Source of the DNA: Acidimicrobiia bacterium
GTDB taxonomy: Bacteria > Actinomycetota > Acidimicrobiia > Acidimicrobiales > AC-14
Assembly: GCA_023264995.1 (NCBI GenBank)
Contig: JAHFUR010000011.1
Coordinates: 1 to 64,000, forward strand
Direction: 5' to 3'
DNA: 64,000 bases
This document shows positions 34,260 to 42,705 of this stretch, in pieces. Made by a program: the position numbers and the translations under genes. Below the pieces are notes generated by a model. It searched no databases, was not told the DNA's origin, and was given only the letters and a program-made list of their open reading frames with translations. Each line of letters starts with the position of its first letter. Position 1 is the stretch's first letter.

Positions 34260-34412
34260 TCAGCCAGCTCCCCCGCGGGAGACGACGAAGGCCGGCGCGC
34301 CCTTCGGCGCCCGGTTGCCCTGGGACGGCTGGCGGCGTCCCTGCATGGAGAAGGCATCCAGGGGCGCGGCCAGACCACCGCTGTCGGCGATCTGGACCAC
34401 GTTCATGTCCAT
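34260..34412 (-). CDS. 50-aa ORF with a CsoS2 N-repeat-like motif
   Basis: Encodes MDMNVVQIADSGGLAAPLDA, then FSMQGRRQPSQGNRAPKGAP and a short tail. GRRQPSQGNRAPKG parallels the CsoS2 repeat RRRQLSQGKQALMG. It starts two bases after the cbbS stop and stops two bases before csoS2; about 88 percent of its codons end in G or C, so it is surely coding. Its tail has a run of five G (CGC GGG GGA): one extra base or a -1 slip there joins it in phase to csoS2, giving a fifth repeat with 58-residue spacing. So it is a stand-alone RuBisCO-binding peptide, a frameshifted csoS2 start, or the product of a sequence error. Confidence 0.7.
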   Translation of the reverse strand: MDMNVVQIADSGGLAAPLDAFSMQGRRQPSQGNRAPKGAPAFVVSRGGAG

Positions 34413-34414
34413 TT

Positions 34415-34753
34415 TCAGCGTGACCCAGCGCGGTGGACGATGAAGGCCGTGCCCTGAGACTGCTGGAAGTTGTCGTAGCCAAGAAGGCGCACGTGGTGAC
34501 CGGGGTTGGCACGGTGGCACGCGTCGAGCTCGGCCAAGACCCTGTCGACCGAGCGCTCCCCGAAGAAGGGAAGCCCCCAGAGGTACCAGAAGTTGGACAT
34601 CGACTTCTCTGGCTCGGTGTGTTCGATGGCGGGGCTCCAGCCGGACTCGATCAGGTAGGTGATCTGCTGGCGAAGCCGCTCGGGCGTCATCGGAGGCAGG
34701 TAGGAGAACGTCTCCACATGGCGGGGGGTGGGCCCGTAGGGTTGAACTTGCAC
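34415..34753 (-). CDS. cbbS: RuBisCO small subunit, form IA
   Basis: 112 aa: [20 protein letters not shown], then [34 protein letters not shown] and [20 protein letters not shown] are diagnostic. GTG start at 34753 after AAAGGAGAGA. Assembles as L8S8 with CbbL. Lies 66 bases after cbbL in the same unit. Confidence 0.97.
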   Translation of the reverse strand: MQVQPYGPTPRHVETFSYLPPMTPERLRQQITYLIESGWSPAIEHTEPEKSMSNFWYLWGLPFFGERSVDRVLAELDACHRANPGHHVRLLGYDNFQQSQGTAFIVHRAGSR

Positions 34754-34819
34754 GTCAATCTCTCCTTTCGGGGCCCTTCGGGGCCAGGGGTGAGGATGGG
34801 CCCGGCGACCGACCCGCGA

Positions 34820-36256
34820 TCAGGCGGTGATCTTGTCCACGGTGTCGAACTCGAACTTGATTTCCTTCCACGTCTCCATGGCGATCGCCAGCTCGGGGCT
34901 GTGACGGGCCGCTTCGGTCAGGATCTCGCGACCCTCCCGTTCGACCTGCCGGCCCTGGTTGCGAGCCTCCACGCAGGCTTCGAGCGCAACCCGGTTGGCA
35001 TGGGCGCCGGATGCGTTGCCCCATGGGTGGCCGAGCGTCCCGCCGCCGAACTGCAGGCAGGCGTCGTCGCCGAAGATGGCAACCAGGGCGGGCATGTGCC
35101 AGACGTGGATGCCTCCGGAAGCCACGGGCATGACGCCCGGCATGGATGCCCAGTCCTGGTCGAAGAAGATGCCGCGCTTGCGGTTCTCAGGGACGAAGGC
35201 CTCCCGCATCAGGTCGATCCAGCCGAGGGTGGCCTCGCGGTCGCCTTCCAGCTTGCCGACCACTGTGCCGGAGTGAAGGTGGTCCCCGCCGGACAGACGA
35301 AGGCACTTGGTGAGGACCCGGAAGTGGATGCCGTGCATCGGGTTGCGGTCGACCACCGCATGCATGGCGCGGTGGATGTGGAGCAGCATGCCGTTCTCCC
35401 GGCACCAGTTCGCCAAGCCCGTGTTGGCGGTGAAGCCGGCCGTGAAGAAGTCGTGCATGATGATCGGGGCGCCGAGCGACTTTGCGAACTCGGCTCGCTT
35501 GTACATCTCCTCAGGCGTGGCCGAGGTGACGTTCAGGTAGTGGCCCTTCTTCTCGCCCGTCTCGGCCGTGGCCTTGTGCACCGCTTCCATCACGAACTCG
35601 AAGCGGTGGTTCCAGCGCATGAACGGCTGGCTGTTGATGTTCTCGTCGTCCTTGGTGAAGTCGAGCCCGCCTCTGAGGCACTCGTAGACGGCGCGCCCGT
35701 AGTTCTTGGCCGACAGGCCAAGCTTGGGCTTGATCGTGCAGCCCAGGAGGGGGCGCCCGTACTTGCCGAGGCGGTCGCGCTCCACCTGGATGCCGTTGGG
35801 GGGGCCTCCGCAGGTCTTGACGTAGGCCACCGGGAAGCGAATGTCCTCGAGGCGCAGGCTGCGCAGGGCCTTGAAGCCGAAGACGTTGCCGACGAGCGAG
35901 GTCAGGACGTTGACGACAGAGCCTTCCTCGAACAGGTCCATCGGGTAGGCGACGAAGGCGAAAAAGGCGCCGCTGGGGTCGCCCTTCACCGGTTCGATCC
36001 GGTAGGCCCGGCCCTTGTAGTAGTCGAGGTCGGTGAGCAGGTCGGTCCACACCGTGGTCCAGGTGCCGGTGGACGACTCGGCGGCCACCGCCGCGGCCGC
36101 TTCCTCGCGCGGCACGCCCTCCTGGGCGACCACCTTGAAGCAGGCCAGGAGGTCGGTGTCCAACGGCACATAGTCTGGGGTCCAGTAGTTGTCGGCGTAG
36201 TTCTTCACGCCGGCCTGGTAGCCCTTGCCGTTACTCTGGCCGTTGCTCTGTGCCAC
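34820..36256 (-). CDS. cbbL: RuBisCO large subunit, form IA
   Basis: 478 aa. Carboxylates ribulose-1,5-bisphosphate. Active-site motifs are intact: [18 protein letters not shown], the carbamylated Lys202 and metal ligands in [24 protein letters not shown], the [17 protein letters not shown] segment and loop 6. Length and the N-terminal [19 protein letters not shown] are of the carboxysomal form IA type. GTG start at 36256 with GAGGAG seven bases upstream; the frame is open further upstream but without that site. First gene of the leftward carboxysome unit, divergent from cbbR. Confidence 0.98.
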   Translation of the reverse strand: MAQSNGQSNGKGYQAGVKNYADNYWTPDYVPLDTDLLACFKVVAQEGVPREEAAAAVAAESSTGTWTTVWTDLLTDLDYYKGRAYRIEPVKGDPSGAFFAFVAYPMDLFEEGSVVNVLTSLVGNVFGFKALRSLRLEDIRFPVAYVKTCGGPPNGIQVERDRLGKYGRPLLGCTIKPKLGLSAKNYGRAVYECLRGGLDFTKDDENINSQPFMRWNHRFEFVMEAVHKATAETGEKKGHYLNVTSATPEEMYKRAEFAKSLGAPIIMHDFFTAGFTANTGLANWCRENGMLLHIHRAMHAVVDRNPMHGIHFRVLTKCLRLSGGDHLHSGTVVGKLEGDREATLGWIDLMREAFVPENRKRGIFFDQDWASMPGVMPVASGGIHVWHMPALVAIFGDDACLQFGGGTLGHPWGNASGAHANRVALEACVEARNQGRQVEREGREILTEAARHSPELAIAMETWKEIKFEFDTVDKITA

Positions 36257-36420
36257 GCGGTTTCTCCTCGGCTGAAGCCTGATCTGGGTGCCGGGCCCCG
36301 GACAGCCTGCTCGCAGGTGTCGGGTGCCCCGGACGTTCATCCTCGTCTCTGGCGCCGATTCTGGCAGACCGAGGATTAGTCTGTCTATGACGTAATTCCC
36401 CGTTGGTTGGCCCTCACTGT

Positions 36421-36435
36421 GTAACCTAAGGTTAC
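36421..36435. promoter_or_regulatory. probable CbbR operator in the cbbL-cbbR intergenic region
   Basis: GTAACCTAAGGTTAC is a perfect palindrome (6-bp arms, TAA centre) ending 3 bases before the cbbR ATG. The 182-base gap also holds ATTAGT and ACGTAAT around 36376-36396, an imperfect dyad of the TNA-spaced type bound by LysR proteins. Position suggests autoregulation plus activation of cbbL. Confidence 0.6.
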
Positions 36436-36438
36436 GCT

Positions 36439-37344
36439 ATGACCTTCAACCAGCTCCGCACCTTCGTCGAGGTGGCGACGTCGGGGTCGGTGATCGAAGC
36501 GGCGCGGACCCTCATGGTGAGCGCGCCGGCAGTCTCCGCCGCCGTGGGCACGATCGAAAAGGAGCTGGGCGTCCAGCTGGTGGAGCGGGCTGGCCGGGGA
36601 CTGGTGGTCACCCCCGCCGGCGTGGTCTTCGCCCGCTATGCCCGCCAGGTCCTCGCCCTCCTGGAGACCGGCAAGGCGGCCACTGCCGAGGCCCTCGACC
36701 CCGAGCGCGGCCAGCTCCGCCTGGCCGCCGTCACGACCGCCGGCGAGCACGTCGTCCCCCGGTTCCTCGCCTCGTTCCGGGCCCGGTACCCCGAAGCCGG
36801 CATCACCCTCGAGGTCGGCAACCGCGACCGGGTCTGGGACGCCCTGGAGCATCATCAGGCCGACCTGGTCGTGGGCGGTCGCCCGCCCGGCGGCGGCCGG
36901 TTCGTGACGCTCGCCACCCGGCCCAATGTCCTCGTGCTGGTGTCGGCGGGAAAGGGGAAGCCGTCGGTCCGGGAGGTCGACATGGAGACGCTGGCCAACT
37001 CGGTGGTCCTGGTGCGTGAGGAGGGGTCGGGTACCCGGGGCACCGCCGAGGAGTTGCTCGACGAGCTCGGCGTCAACCCCCGCACGCTGACGCTGGGATC
37101 CAACGGCGCCATCCGGGAATCGGTCCAGGTGGGGCTGGGCATCACCCTCATCTCGCACGACGCGGTGGCCCGTGAGCTGGACGAGGGGGCCCTCGAGGAG
37201 TGGACGTGCCCGGGCATCCCCCGCCAGCGGGCTTGGCACATCGTGGCCCGGGCCCACGAGCTCCTCCCCGCCACCGCCGGTCTGTTCCTCACCCACCTGG
37301 TCGGAGCGGAAGCTGACCGCTTCACCCTGGTCCGGGAGGCCTGA
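36439..37344 (+). CDS. cbbR: LysR-family regulator, probable CbbR
   Basis: 301 aa. N-terminal winged helix: MTFNQLRTFVEVATSGSVIE, VSAPAVSAAVGTIEKELGVQ, LVERAGRGLVVTPAG. The rest is the LysR effector-binding domain (FLASFRARYPEAGITLEVGN). Divergent position next to cbbL is the classical cbbR arrangement. The ATG is essentially at the end of an operator-like palindrome and no ribosome site precedes it, so the mRNA may be leaderless. Confidence 0.9.
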   Translation: MTFNQLRTFVEVATSGSVIEAARTLMVSAPAVSAAVGTIEKELGVQLVERAGRGLVVTPAGVVFARYARQVLALLETGKAATAEALDPERGQLRLAAVTTAGEHVVPRFLASFRARYPEAGITLEVGNRDRVWDALEHHQADLVVGGRPPGGGRFVTLATRPNVLVLVSAGKGKPSVREVDMETLANSVVLVREEGSGTRGTAEELLDELGVNPRTLTLGSNGAIRESVQVGLGITLISHDAVARELDEGALEEWTCPGIPRQRAWHIVARAHELLPATAGLFLTHLVGAEADRFTLVREA

Positions 37345-37396
37345 TCGGGCTAACGTTTCCCCAGAACTCGCACCTGACCAGGAGGACCTCCACGAA

Positions 37397-38425
37397 ATGA
37401 GCGCTACTGATCTTGCTGCCGTCGCCCAGGCGATGGTGGCTCGGGGCCGTGGGGTCCTGGCCGCCGACGAAAGCAACGCCACGATCACAAAGCGTTTCGC
37501 CGCGCTCGGCATCGAGTCCACCGAGGAGAACCGCCGGGCGTACCGTGACACGCTCCTGAGCACGCCGGGCCTGGAGGACTACATCAGCGGCGTGATCCTC
37601 TACGACGAGACCATCCGCCAGTCCTCGGCCGATGGCACGCCCTTCCCGACGATGCTGGCCCAGCGGAGCATCCTCCCCGGCATCAAGGTGGACACCGGCT
37701 CGATGCCCCTCGCCAACGACAACGACGAGCAGGTCACCGAAGGCCTCGACGGGTTGCGCAAGCGCATTGCCGAGTACGTCAGCCTGGGCGCCAAGTTCGC
37801 CAAGTGGCGGGCCGTCATCATCATCGACGAGGCGCGCGGCTTCCCGTCGGACTACGCCCTCCACTGCAACGCCCACGCCCTGGCCCGCTACGGCGCGCTC
37901 TGCCAGGAAGGTGGCCTCGTACCCATCATCGAGCCGGAAGTCCTCATGGACGGCTCCAACGACATCGATGTCTGTTTCGACGTCACCGTGCACGCCCAGC
38001 GGCGCGTCTTCCAGGAGCTCGACCGCCAGCAGGTCGACCCGCGCGGCATGGTCCTCAAGCCCAACATGGTCATCTCGGGCAAGGGCTGCGCCACCCAGGC
38101 CAGCCCCCAGGAAGTGGCGGAGCGCACGCTGGAGTGCCTGTACCGCACCGTGCCGCCGGCGGTGCCGGGTATCGCCTTCCTGTCCGGGGGCCAGTCGGCG
38201 TCGGTGGCCACCGAGCACCTCGACCTCATGAACCGCATGGGCCCCCACCCCTGGCAGCTCACCTTCTCCTACGGCCGCGCCCTGCAGGACGAGGCGCTCC
38301 GCACCTGGAAGGGGTCGACCGACAACGTGGCCGAGGCCCAGAAGGTGGCGTCCCACCGGGCCAGCCTGACCAGCGCGGCCGCCACGGGTACTTACAGCCG
38401 GGACATGGAGTCCGCCGCCGTCTGA
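37397..38425 (+). CDS. fba: fructose-bisphosphate aldolase, class I
   Basis: 342 aa. Schiff-base class I aldolase: MVARGRGVLAADESNATITKRF, GAKFAKWRAVIIIDEARG, EGGLVPIIEPEVLMDG, GMVLKPNMVISGKGC (Lys forming the Schiff base) and GIAFLSGGQSASVATEHL. The C-terminus TGTYSRDMESAAV ends without the Tyr of animal enzymes. ATG at 37397 preceded by AGGAGG. In this context it makes fructose- and sedoheptulose-bisphosphate in the Calvin cycle. Follows cbbR closely and may share its transcript. Confidence 0.95.
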   Translation: MSATDLAAVAQAMVARGRGVLAADESNATITKRFAALGIESTEENRRAYRDTLLSTPGLEDYISGVILYDETIRQSSADGTPFPTMLAQRSILPGIKVDTGSMPLANDNDEQVTEGLDGLRKRIAEYVSLGAKFAKWRAVIIIDEARGFPSDYALHCNAHALARYGALCQEGGLVPIIEPEVLMDGSNDIDVCFDVTVHAQRRVFQELDRQQVDPRGMVLKPNMVISGKGCATQASPQEVAERTLECLYRTVPPAVPGIAFLSGGQSASVATEHLDLMNRMGPHPWQLTFSYGRALQDEALRTWKGSTDNVAEAQKVASHRASLTSAAATGTYSRDMESAAV

Positions 38426-38440
38426 GCACCCCGCCACGGA

Positions 38441-38484
38441 CCGGTGACGCTCCTGGGGGCTCCAGCCCCCTTGGGCGCCACCGG
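38441..38484. terminator. bidirectional hairpin between convergent fba and the 38496 gene
   Basis: CCGGTG (38441) pairs with CACCGG (38479-38484), and the inner GGGGGC-TCCA-GCCCCC (38455-38470) forms a strong stem. It sits between two convergent genes. There is no long T run, so factor-independent action is uncertain. Confidence 0.6.
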
Positions 38485-38495
38485 TTCGTCCGCGT

Positions 38496-39287
38496 CTACC
38501 GCCGGGGGAACGCAGCCAGGACGACCTCCTTGGTCTCCGGGCGCAGCGAGTAGGAGGCACAGGGGCGGGCCTCGTTGAACCCCCCGCCAGGCCCGTCGCC
38601 GGAGCGGATGGTCCAGTCGGTCAGGCCAGCCCGGTCCAGTTCGCGCCGGACCAGGGCGACGGCCGCGTTCGGTTCGACGCACGGGCTCTCGACGAAAGTC
38701 GGCGCCACCGCGTCGCGGAACGCGCTGATCCGGGCGCTGAGATCCGCCCCCGGCGCCGGTGACGACGCGGGGCCGGGCGCCGGCGTCGGCGGTGCTGCCG
38801 TCGATGGCGGTGACGGGAGGTTGAGCCGGGCACACACGTCCGAGCCGGGCGGGGCCGGGAAGACGCCGGCGACCCCGGAGTCGAGCACGCACTCGACGAG
38901 CGGCGGGACCGGTCCTCCGTCGCCGATCTTGCCCCGCCGCCACAGCTCGGCGCAGGCGGCGATCGGTCCGTCGGTGCCGACGGCGGTCCCGGTCAGGTTG
39001 GCACCGGGGTCGGCGGACTCGTAGCACGCGACGGTCTGGGGCTTGGTCACCCCGCCCCGGAGCAGGCCGTACGCGGTCGCACCCCCGAGCAGCCCGCCGA
39101 TGAGGATCACCGGGACGACGCGTCGGGCCCGCCGGCGCCGGCGTTGCGCCCACCCGACGGCACCGGCCCGGTCGGGGGCGGTGATCTCACGGAAAAGGGC
39201 CGAGCCGGGGGGCGGCAGCGTCGGGTCATCACGCAGCACCGGGTTGGCGGCCCGGAGCCGGTCGAGCGGATCGCTCAGGTTGATCAT
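38496..39287 (-). CDS. single-pass membrane protein, probable anti-sigma-like partner
   Basis: 263 aa. A cytoplasmic N-terminal ~65 residues (MINLSDPLDRLRAANPVLRD) is followed by a basic stretch and one membrane helix (VVPVILIGGLLGGATAYGLL); the outer part is Cys-containing with a Pro/Ala-rich linker and a C-terminal domain (FVESPCVEPNAAVALVRREL). The ATG overlaps the stop of the sigma factor gene by 4 bases. Position and topology match actinobacterial anti-sigma or signal proteins encoded after ECF sigma genes, but no zinc-binding anti-sigma motif is present. Confidence 0.72.
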   Translation of the reverse strand: MINLSDPLDRLRAANPVLRDDPTLPPPGSALFREITAPDRAGAVGWAQRRRRRARRVVPVILIGGLLGGATAYGLLRGGVTKPQTVACYESADPGANLTGTAVGTDGPIAACAELWRRGKIGDGGPVPPLVECVLDSGVAGVFPAPPGSDVCARLNLPSPPSTAAPPTPAPGPASSPAPGADLSARISAFRDAVAPTFVESPCVEPNAAVALVRRELDRAGLTDWTIRSGDGPGGGFNEARPCASYSLRPETKEVVLAAFPRR

Positions 39288-39886
39288 GACTCGCGACCTT
39301 CCACGTGCGGTGAGGCGCCTGCGGAACCTTCTTGTCCGTGCCGACGCTCTTCTTTCCCGATTTCCCGTCCGAGCCGACCGCGCGCCCGGTGGAGCCGGAC
39401 CGCGACCGACGCCTCCGAGCACCCCACCACCTGGGCGATCTCGCGATGGGGCAGCTCCTCCCAGACGGCAAGCCGGAGGATTTCCTGGTCGGCGTCCCGC
39501 AGGCGGTGCAGGGCGGCCAGCACGATGTGACGGTCCTCCGAGGTGACCACCTCACCCTCTACGTCGACGGTCTGGGCCGGCTGGCCCCTCAGTCGCGTCG
39601 ACAGGTCGTCCCGCCGGCGGTTGCCCCGCCGCTGGTTGGCCAGCACTCTGCGGGCCACCCCGTACAGCCAGGGCAGGGCGGCGTCGATGTCGGGGAGCTC
39701 GGGAAGGCGTCGCCAGGCGATCGTGAACGTCTCGGCCAGGGCGTCCTGGGCGTCGGCCGGGTCGGGGGCCCGCCGCCGGGTGTAGGCGGCCACGGCCCGG
39801 TAGTGGGTCTCGTAGATGCCCTGGAATCGGCTGAGGGCGTCCCCTCGTCCCTGGTCCTCGTCCACGTCCCTCGAAGCCTCGTCCAC
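39284..39886 (-). CDS. ECF-type RNA polymerase sigma factor
   Basis: About 200 aa. Region 2: FQGIYETHYRAVAAYTRRRA, DAQDALAETFTIAWRRLPEL and LPWLYGVARRVLANQRRGN. Region 4: ALHRLRDADQEILRLAVWEE and LPHREIAQVVGCSEASVAVR. Starts possible at GTG 39886 or GTG 39865; the frame is open to ATG 39943. The downstream overlapping membrane protein is its probable partner. Its regulon is unknown; it sits inside the autotrophy region but need not control it. Confidence 0.9.
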   Translation of the reverse strand: MDEASRDVDEDQGRGDALSRFQGIYETHYRAVAAYTRRRAPDPADAQDALAETFTIAWRRLPELPDIDAALPWLYGVARRVLANQRRGNRRRDDLSTRLRGQPAQTVDVEGEVVTSEDRHIVLAALHRLRDADQEILRLAVWEELPHREIAQVVGCSEASVAVRLHRARGRLGREIGKEERRHGQEGSAGASPHVEGRES

Positions 39887-39991
39887 TCTGTCCGTTGCGC
39901 CAAACGCGGGAAGCGGCCGACCCCGAAGGGCCGGCCGCCTCACCGGATCCCGATCACCGCGGCGGCTGGGGAGACCGCGGTGCCGGGAGAG

Positions 39992-40588
39992 CTAGCCGAT
40001 GTAGATGGAGGAGATGGTGTCCTGCCAGTCCCAGGCCATGGCCGCCTCGCCGGCGTAGGGATAGGTCGGGCCCGGGTACCACCAACCGCCGCCGTCGGAG
40101 TACTCGGCCAGGTACACCTGGCACCCGCCGACAATGTAGGACGACGTCTGGTTGTCGAACCCGTAGTCGGCCAGGTTCTGCCAGTACCCCCGGTCCCAGA
40201 ACGAGAGACGACGACCGCTGTACCAGTTGTACTCGTAGAGGCGGAGCGGGCTCGAGCACCAGTACCCGTAGGCGGCGGTCGACGCGGTCGGCGCCGACCC
40301 GAGGCCCCTGCGGGCGAGCTGCGCCTCCCGGGCGTCGAGCGCCTCGCTGGTGCGGAAGCACTCCAAGAGGCCGCCCTGGCGCCACACGAGGCAGTCCTGG
40401 GCCTCGCCCCAGTCTTTGGAAAGGTCGATCGTGCGCCCTTCGAAGGACGCGAGCGCCGCCCCGCGGAGCGCGGCATTGCGTGCCGCCCCTTCCGCCCGCG
40501 TCTGGGCGCCGGCCGGCACGGCCGGCGCGAGCAGCATGACCAGTACGGCCGCCACGCCCACTACCCCAACCCTGCTCTTCCCCGGCAC
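39992..40588 (-). CDS. secreted beta/gamma-crystallin-like (peptidase inhibitor I36-type) protein
   Basis: 198 aa from GTG 40588, preceded by GGGGGGAGAG. Signal peptide VVGVAAVLVMLLAPAVPAGA. The mature chain ends in a small all-beta domain: LRLYEYNWYSGRRLSFWDRG, then WQNLADYGFDNQTSSY and GGCQVYLAEYSDGGG, which match the peptidase inhibitor I36/crystallin family found in Streptomyces. Two Cys in this domain and two before could form disulfides. Whether it inhibits a protease is not shown. Confidence 0.72.
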   Translation of the reverse strand: MPGKSRVGVVGVAAVLVMLLAPAVPAGAQTRAEGAARNAALRGAALASFEGRTIDLSKDWGEAQDCLVWRQGGLLECFRTSEALDAREAQLARRGLGSAPTASTAAYGYWCSSPLRLYEYNWYSGRRLSFWDRGYWQNLADYGFDNQTSSYIVGGCQVYLAEYSDGGGWWYPGPTYPYAGEAAMAWDWQDTISSIYIG

Positions 40589-40662
40589 CCGCTCTCCCCC
40601 CGCGTGCGTCTTGGCTCTGGTGGCCCGTTCGACCTGCCTGTGTCCGGGTCGGCGCGAACCTT

Positions 40663-41877
40663 TCACTCTTTCCCATGGATTCTTGTCCGCGTGACGGGCG
40701 CCGTGACAAGCACTTCCACGGTCGTCCCGGTCCCCGGCCGGGACGCCAGGGTCAGGGTGGCCCCGAGCAGCTCGGCCCGCTCGCGCATGCCGACGAGGCC
40801 GTAGGCATGCCGGTCCTCGCCGGCGTCGGCGGCGAGGACCTCGTCGAAGCCGTGGCCGTCGTCGGTCACCACCAGACGGACGCCGTCCTCGCCGCCGGAC
40901 AGGCGGAGGAGGACCGTCGTCGCCCCCGCATGCTTGACCACGTTCTGCAAGGCCTCCTGGGCGATCCGGTACAGGGCGACCTCGACGTGCGGTGGCAGCT
41001 CGACCTCTTCAACGTCAACCTCGACGGCCAACCCGGCCACGGACCGGGCCAGGCTCTCGAGGCCCGGCCCGAGCCCGAGATCGTCGAGGACGAAGGGCCG
41101 GAGGCCGGCGATGGCCGCCCGGGCCTCGGCCATCGCTTCCGTCGCCAGGTCCTTGGCCATCGCCAGCTCCCGCTGCAGGGCGGTCGGGCCCCTCGGCGCC
41201 CCCGGCGGGCCGGCGGCGTCCTCGGCGGCCAGCAGGTGGTACCACAGGCTGACCAGGCGCTGGCTGATCCCGTCGTGGATTTCCCCGGCCAGCCGGCGAC
41301 GCTCCAGCTCCTGGGCCTCCACCGTCCGGGTGGCGAGGCGCTCCAGCATCTCCTCGCGCTCGGCCAGTCGGCCGTAGAGGCGGGCGTTCTCCATGGCCCG
41401 GGCCATCAGGTTGGCCACCTGGGTGAGCAGCGCCAGGTCGTCGTCGCTGTAGGTGCGGGCGGCCCGGGAGTGGACGTTGAGCACCCCAACCACCCGGCCC
41501 CGGGCCAGCATGGGCACCGAGACCATCGACGTGAAGTCCTCGCCCCGTAGCTCGGGGATGTAGCGGTAGCGGGCGTCCTTCCACTTGTCGGGCACCACGG
41601 CAGGCTGGGCGTTCTTGGCTACCCAGCCGGCGATGCCCTCGCCCATGGCCAGCTGGACACTGCCGACCTGCTCGTCGAACGGGGGGGTGGCGCCGGCCAG
41701 CACCACCCGGCGCAGCTCCTGGTCGACGAGGTGGACGAAGCACACGTCGGACTTGGTCGCCGCGGTCACCAGGGCGGCCACCCGCTGGCTCACCTCCGAG
41801 ACGTCGACGTCGGCCGAGGTGACCTCGATGATGTGCTCCAGCAGGCGGACGCCCTCGTTCTGGTGACGATCGGGCAC
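40663..41877 (-). CDS. GAF-domain sensor histidine kinase (NarL-type partner)
   Basis: 404 aa, GTG start at 41877. Residues ~10-170 form a GAF domain (LAMGEGIAGWVAKNAQPAVV, SMVSVPMLARGRVVGVLNVH). The HisKA_3 dimerisation box is ELERRRLAGEIHDGISQRLV with the phospho-acceptor His, and the HATPase region contains HVEVALYRIAQEALQNVVKH and VVTDDGHGF. No membrane segment, so a cytoplasmic sensor. Downstream of and cotranscribed with the response regulator gene. Confidence 0.92.
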   Translation of the reverse strand: MPDRHQNEGVRLLEHIIEVTSADVDVSEVSQRVAALVTAATKSDVCFVHLVDQELRRVVLAGATPPFDEQVGSVQLAMGEGIAGWVAKNAQPAVVPDKWKDARYRYIPELRGEDFTSMVSVPMLARGRVVGVLNVHSRAARTYSDDDLALLTQVANLMARAMENARLYGRLAEREEMLERLATRTVEAQELERRRLAGEIHDGISQRLVSLWYHLLAAEDAAGPPGAPRGPTALQRELAMAKDLATEAMAEARAAIAGLRPFVLDDLGLGPGLESLARSVAGLAVEVDVEEVELPPHVEVALYRIAQEALQNVVKHAGATTVLLRLSGGEDGVRLVVTDDGHGFDEVLAADAGEDRHAYGLVGMRERAELLGATLTLASRPGTGTTVEVLVTAPVTRTRIHGKE

Positions 41878-41915
41878 GCCCTGGCCCGTCGGGCCGTCAC
41901 CAGTCGCGCCGTCGT

Positions 41916-42611
41916 TCAGTGGAAGATCCCCTCCCGGAGGGCCACGGCCACCGCCTGGGCCCGGTCGGAGACCTCAAGCTTGCGGTAGACGGCCCGGGCG
42001 TGGGTCTTGACGGTGTCCTCGCCGATCGACAGGCGCAGGGCGATGGCCCGGTTCGAAAGCCCCCTGACCATGAGGCCGAGGACCTCGCTCTCCCGCTGGG
42101 TCAGGCCGGTGCGGGCGCCGGGCCAGAACTCCCCGCTCTGCAACCGGGCCGCAGTCATGGCCACCCGCCCGGCCAGGGTGGAGTCGACGGCCACGTCGCC
42201 GTCCATCACCCGGTCGAGGTGGTCGGCCAGCTCCGGGCCGGTCGTCGTCTTCAGCAGGAACCCCGAGGCCCCCACCCGCAGGGCCTGGAACAGGTACTGC
42301 TCGTCGTCGTACACGGTGAAGAACACGACCTTGAGGCCGGGGTGGCGCTTGACCAGCTCGGCACACAGGTCGAGGCCGCTGGCGCCGCGGAGGCGGACAT
42401 CGAGCAGGACCACGTCGGGCTGGCGCTCGGCGGCCAGGCGGACGGCCTCCTCGGCGGTCGTCGTCGCCGCGGCGATGACCACCCGGCTGCTCTGCGACGC
42501 CAGCATCGAGGCCAGCCCTTCGAGGACCACCTGATGGTCGTCGACGAGCAGCAGGCGGACCGGCGGCCGGATGGCCTCGACGGCGGGGACGATCGACAGG
42601 TTCTCCCCCAT
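41916..42611 (-). CDS. NarL/LuxR-family response regulator
   Basis: 231 aa. Receiver: VRLLLVDDHQVVLEGLASML, phospho-Asp in PDVVLLDVRLRGASGLDL, and Lys in GASGFLLKTT. C-terminal LuxR helix-turn-helix: LTQRESEVLGLMVRGLSNRA, then EDTVKTHARAVYRKLEVSD. First gene of a two-gene unit with the GAF kinase; 94 bases separate it from the divergent rpe start, so one intergenic region serves both. Confidence 0.93.
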   Translation of the reverse strand: MGENLSIVPAVEAIRPPVRLLLVDDHQVVLEGLASMLASQSSRVVIAAATTTAEEAVRLAAERQPDVVLLDVRLRGASGLDLCAELVKRHPGLKVVFFTVYDDEQYLFQALRVGASGFLLKTTTGPELADHLDRVMDGDVAVDSTLAGRVAMTAARLQSGEFWPGARTGLTQRESEVLGLMVRGLSNRAIALRLSIGEDTVKTHARAVYRKLEVSDRAQAVAVALREGIFH

Positions 42612-42705
42612 GCAATCCACCTTAGGGGTGAGGCGGCGGGGACAAGGAACTCGTAGGATTTCCCAACCCCCGAACATGGCGGTCGACGCCCCGAAACGAG
42701 GATTC

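Noticed and set aside
34258-34512. N-terminal extension of csoS2 in its own frame
   Set aside because: Reads through the 50-aa ORF and cbbS in a frame with poor codon use; the conserved start is at 34257 or 34251.
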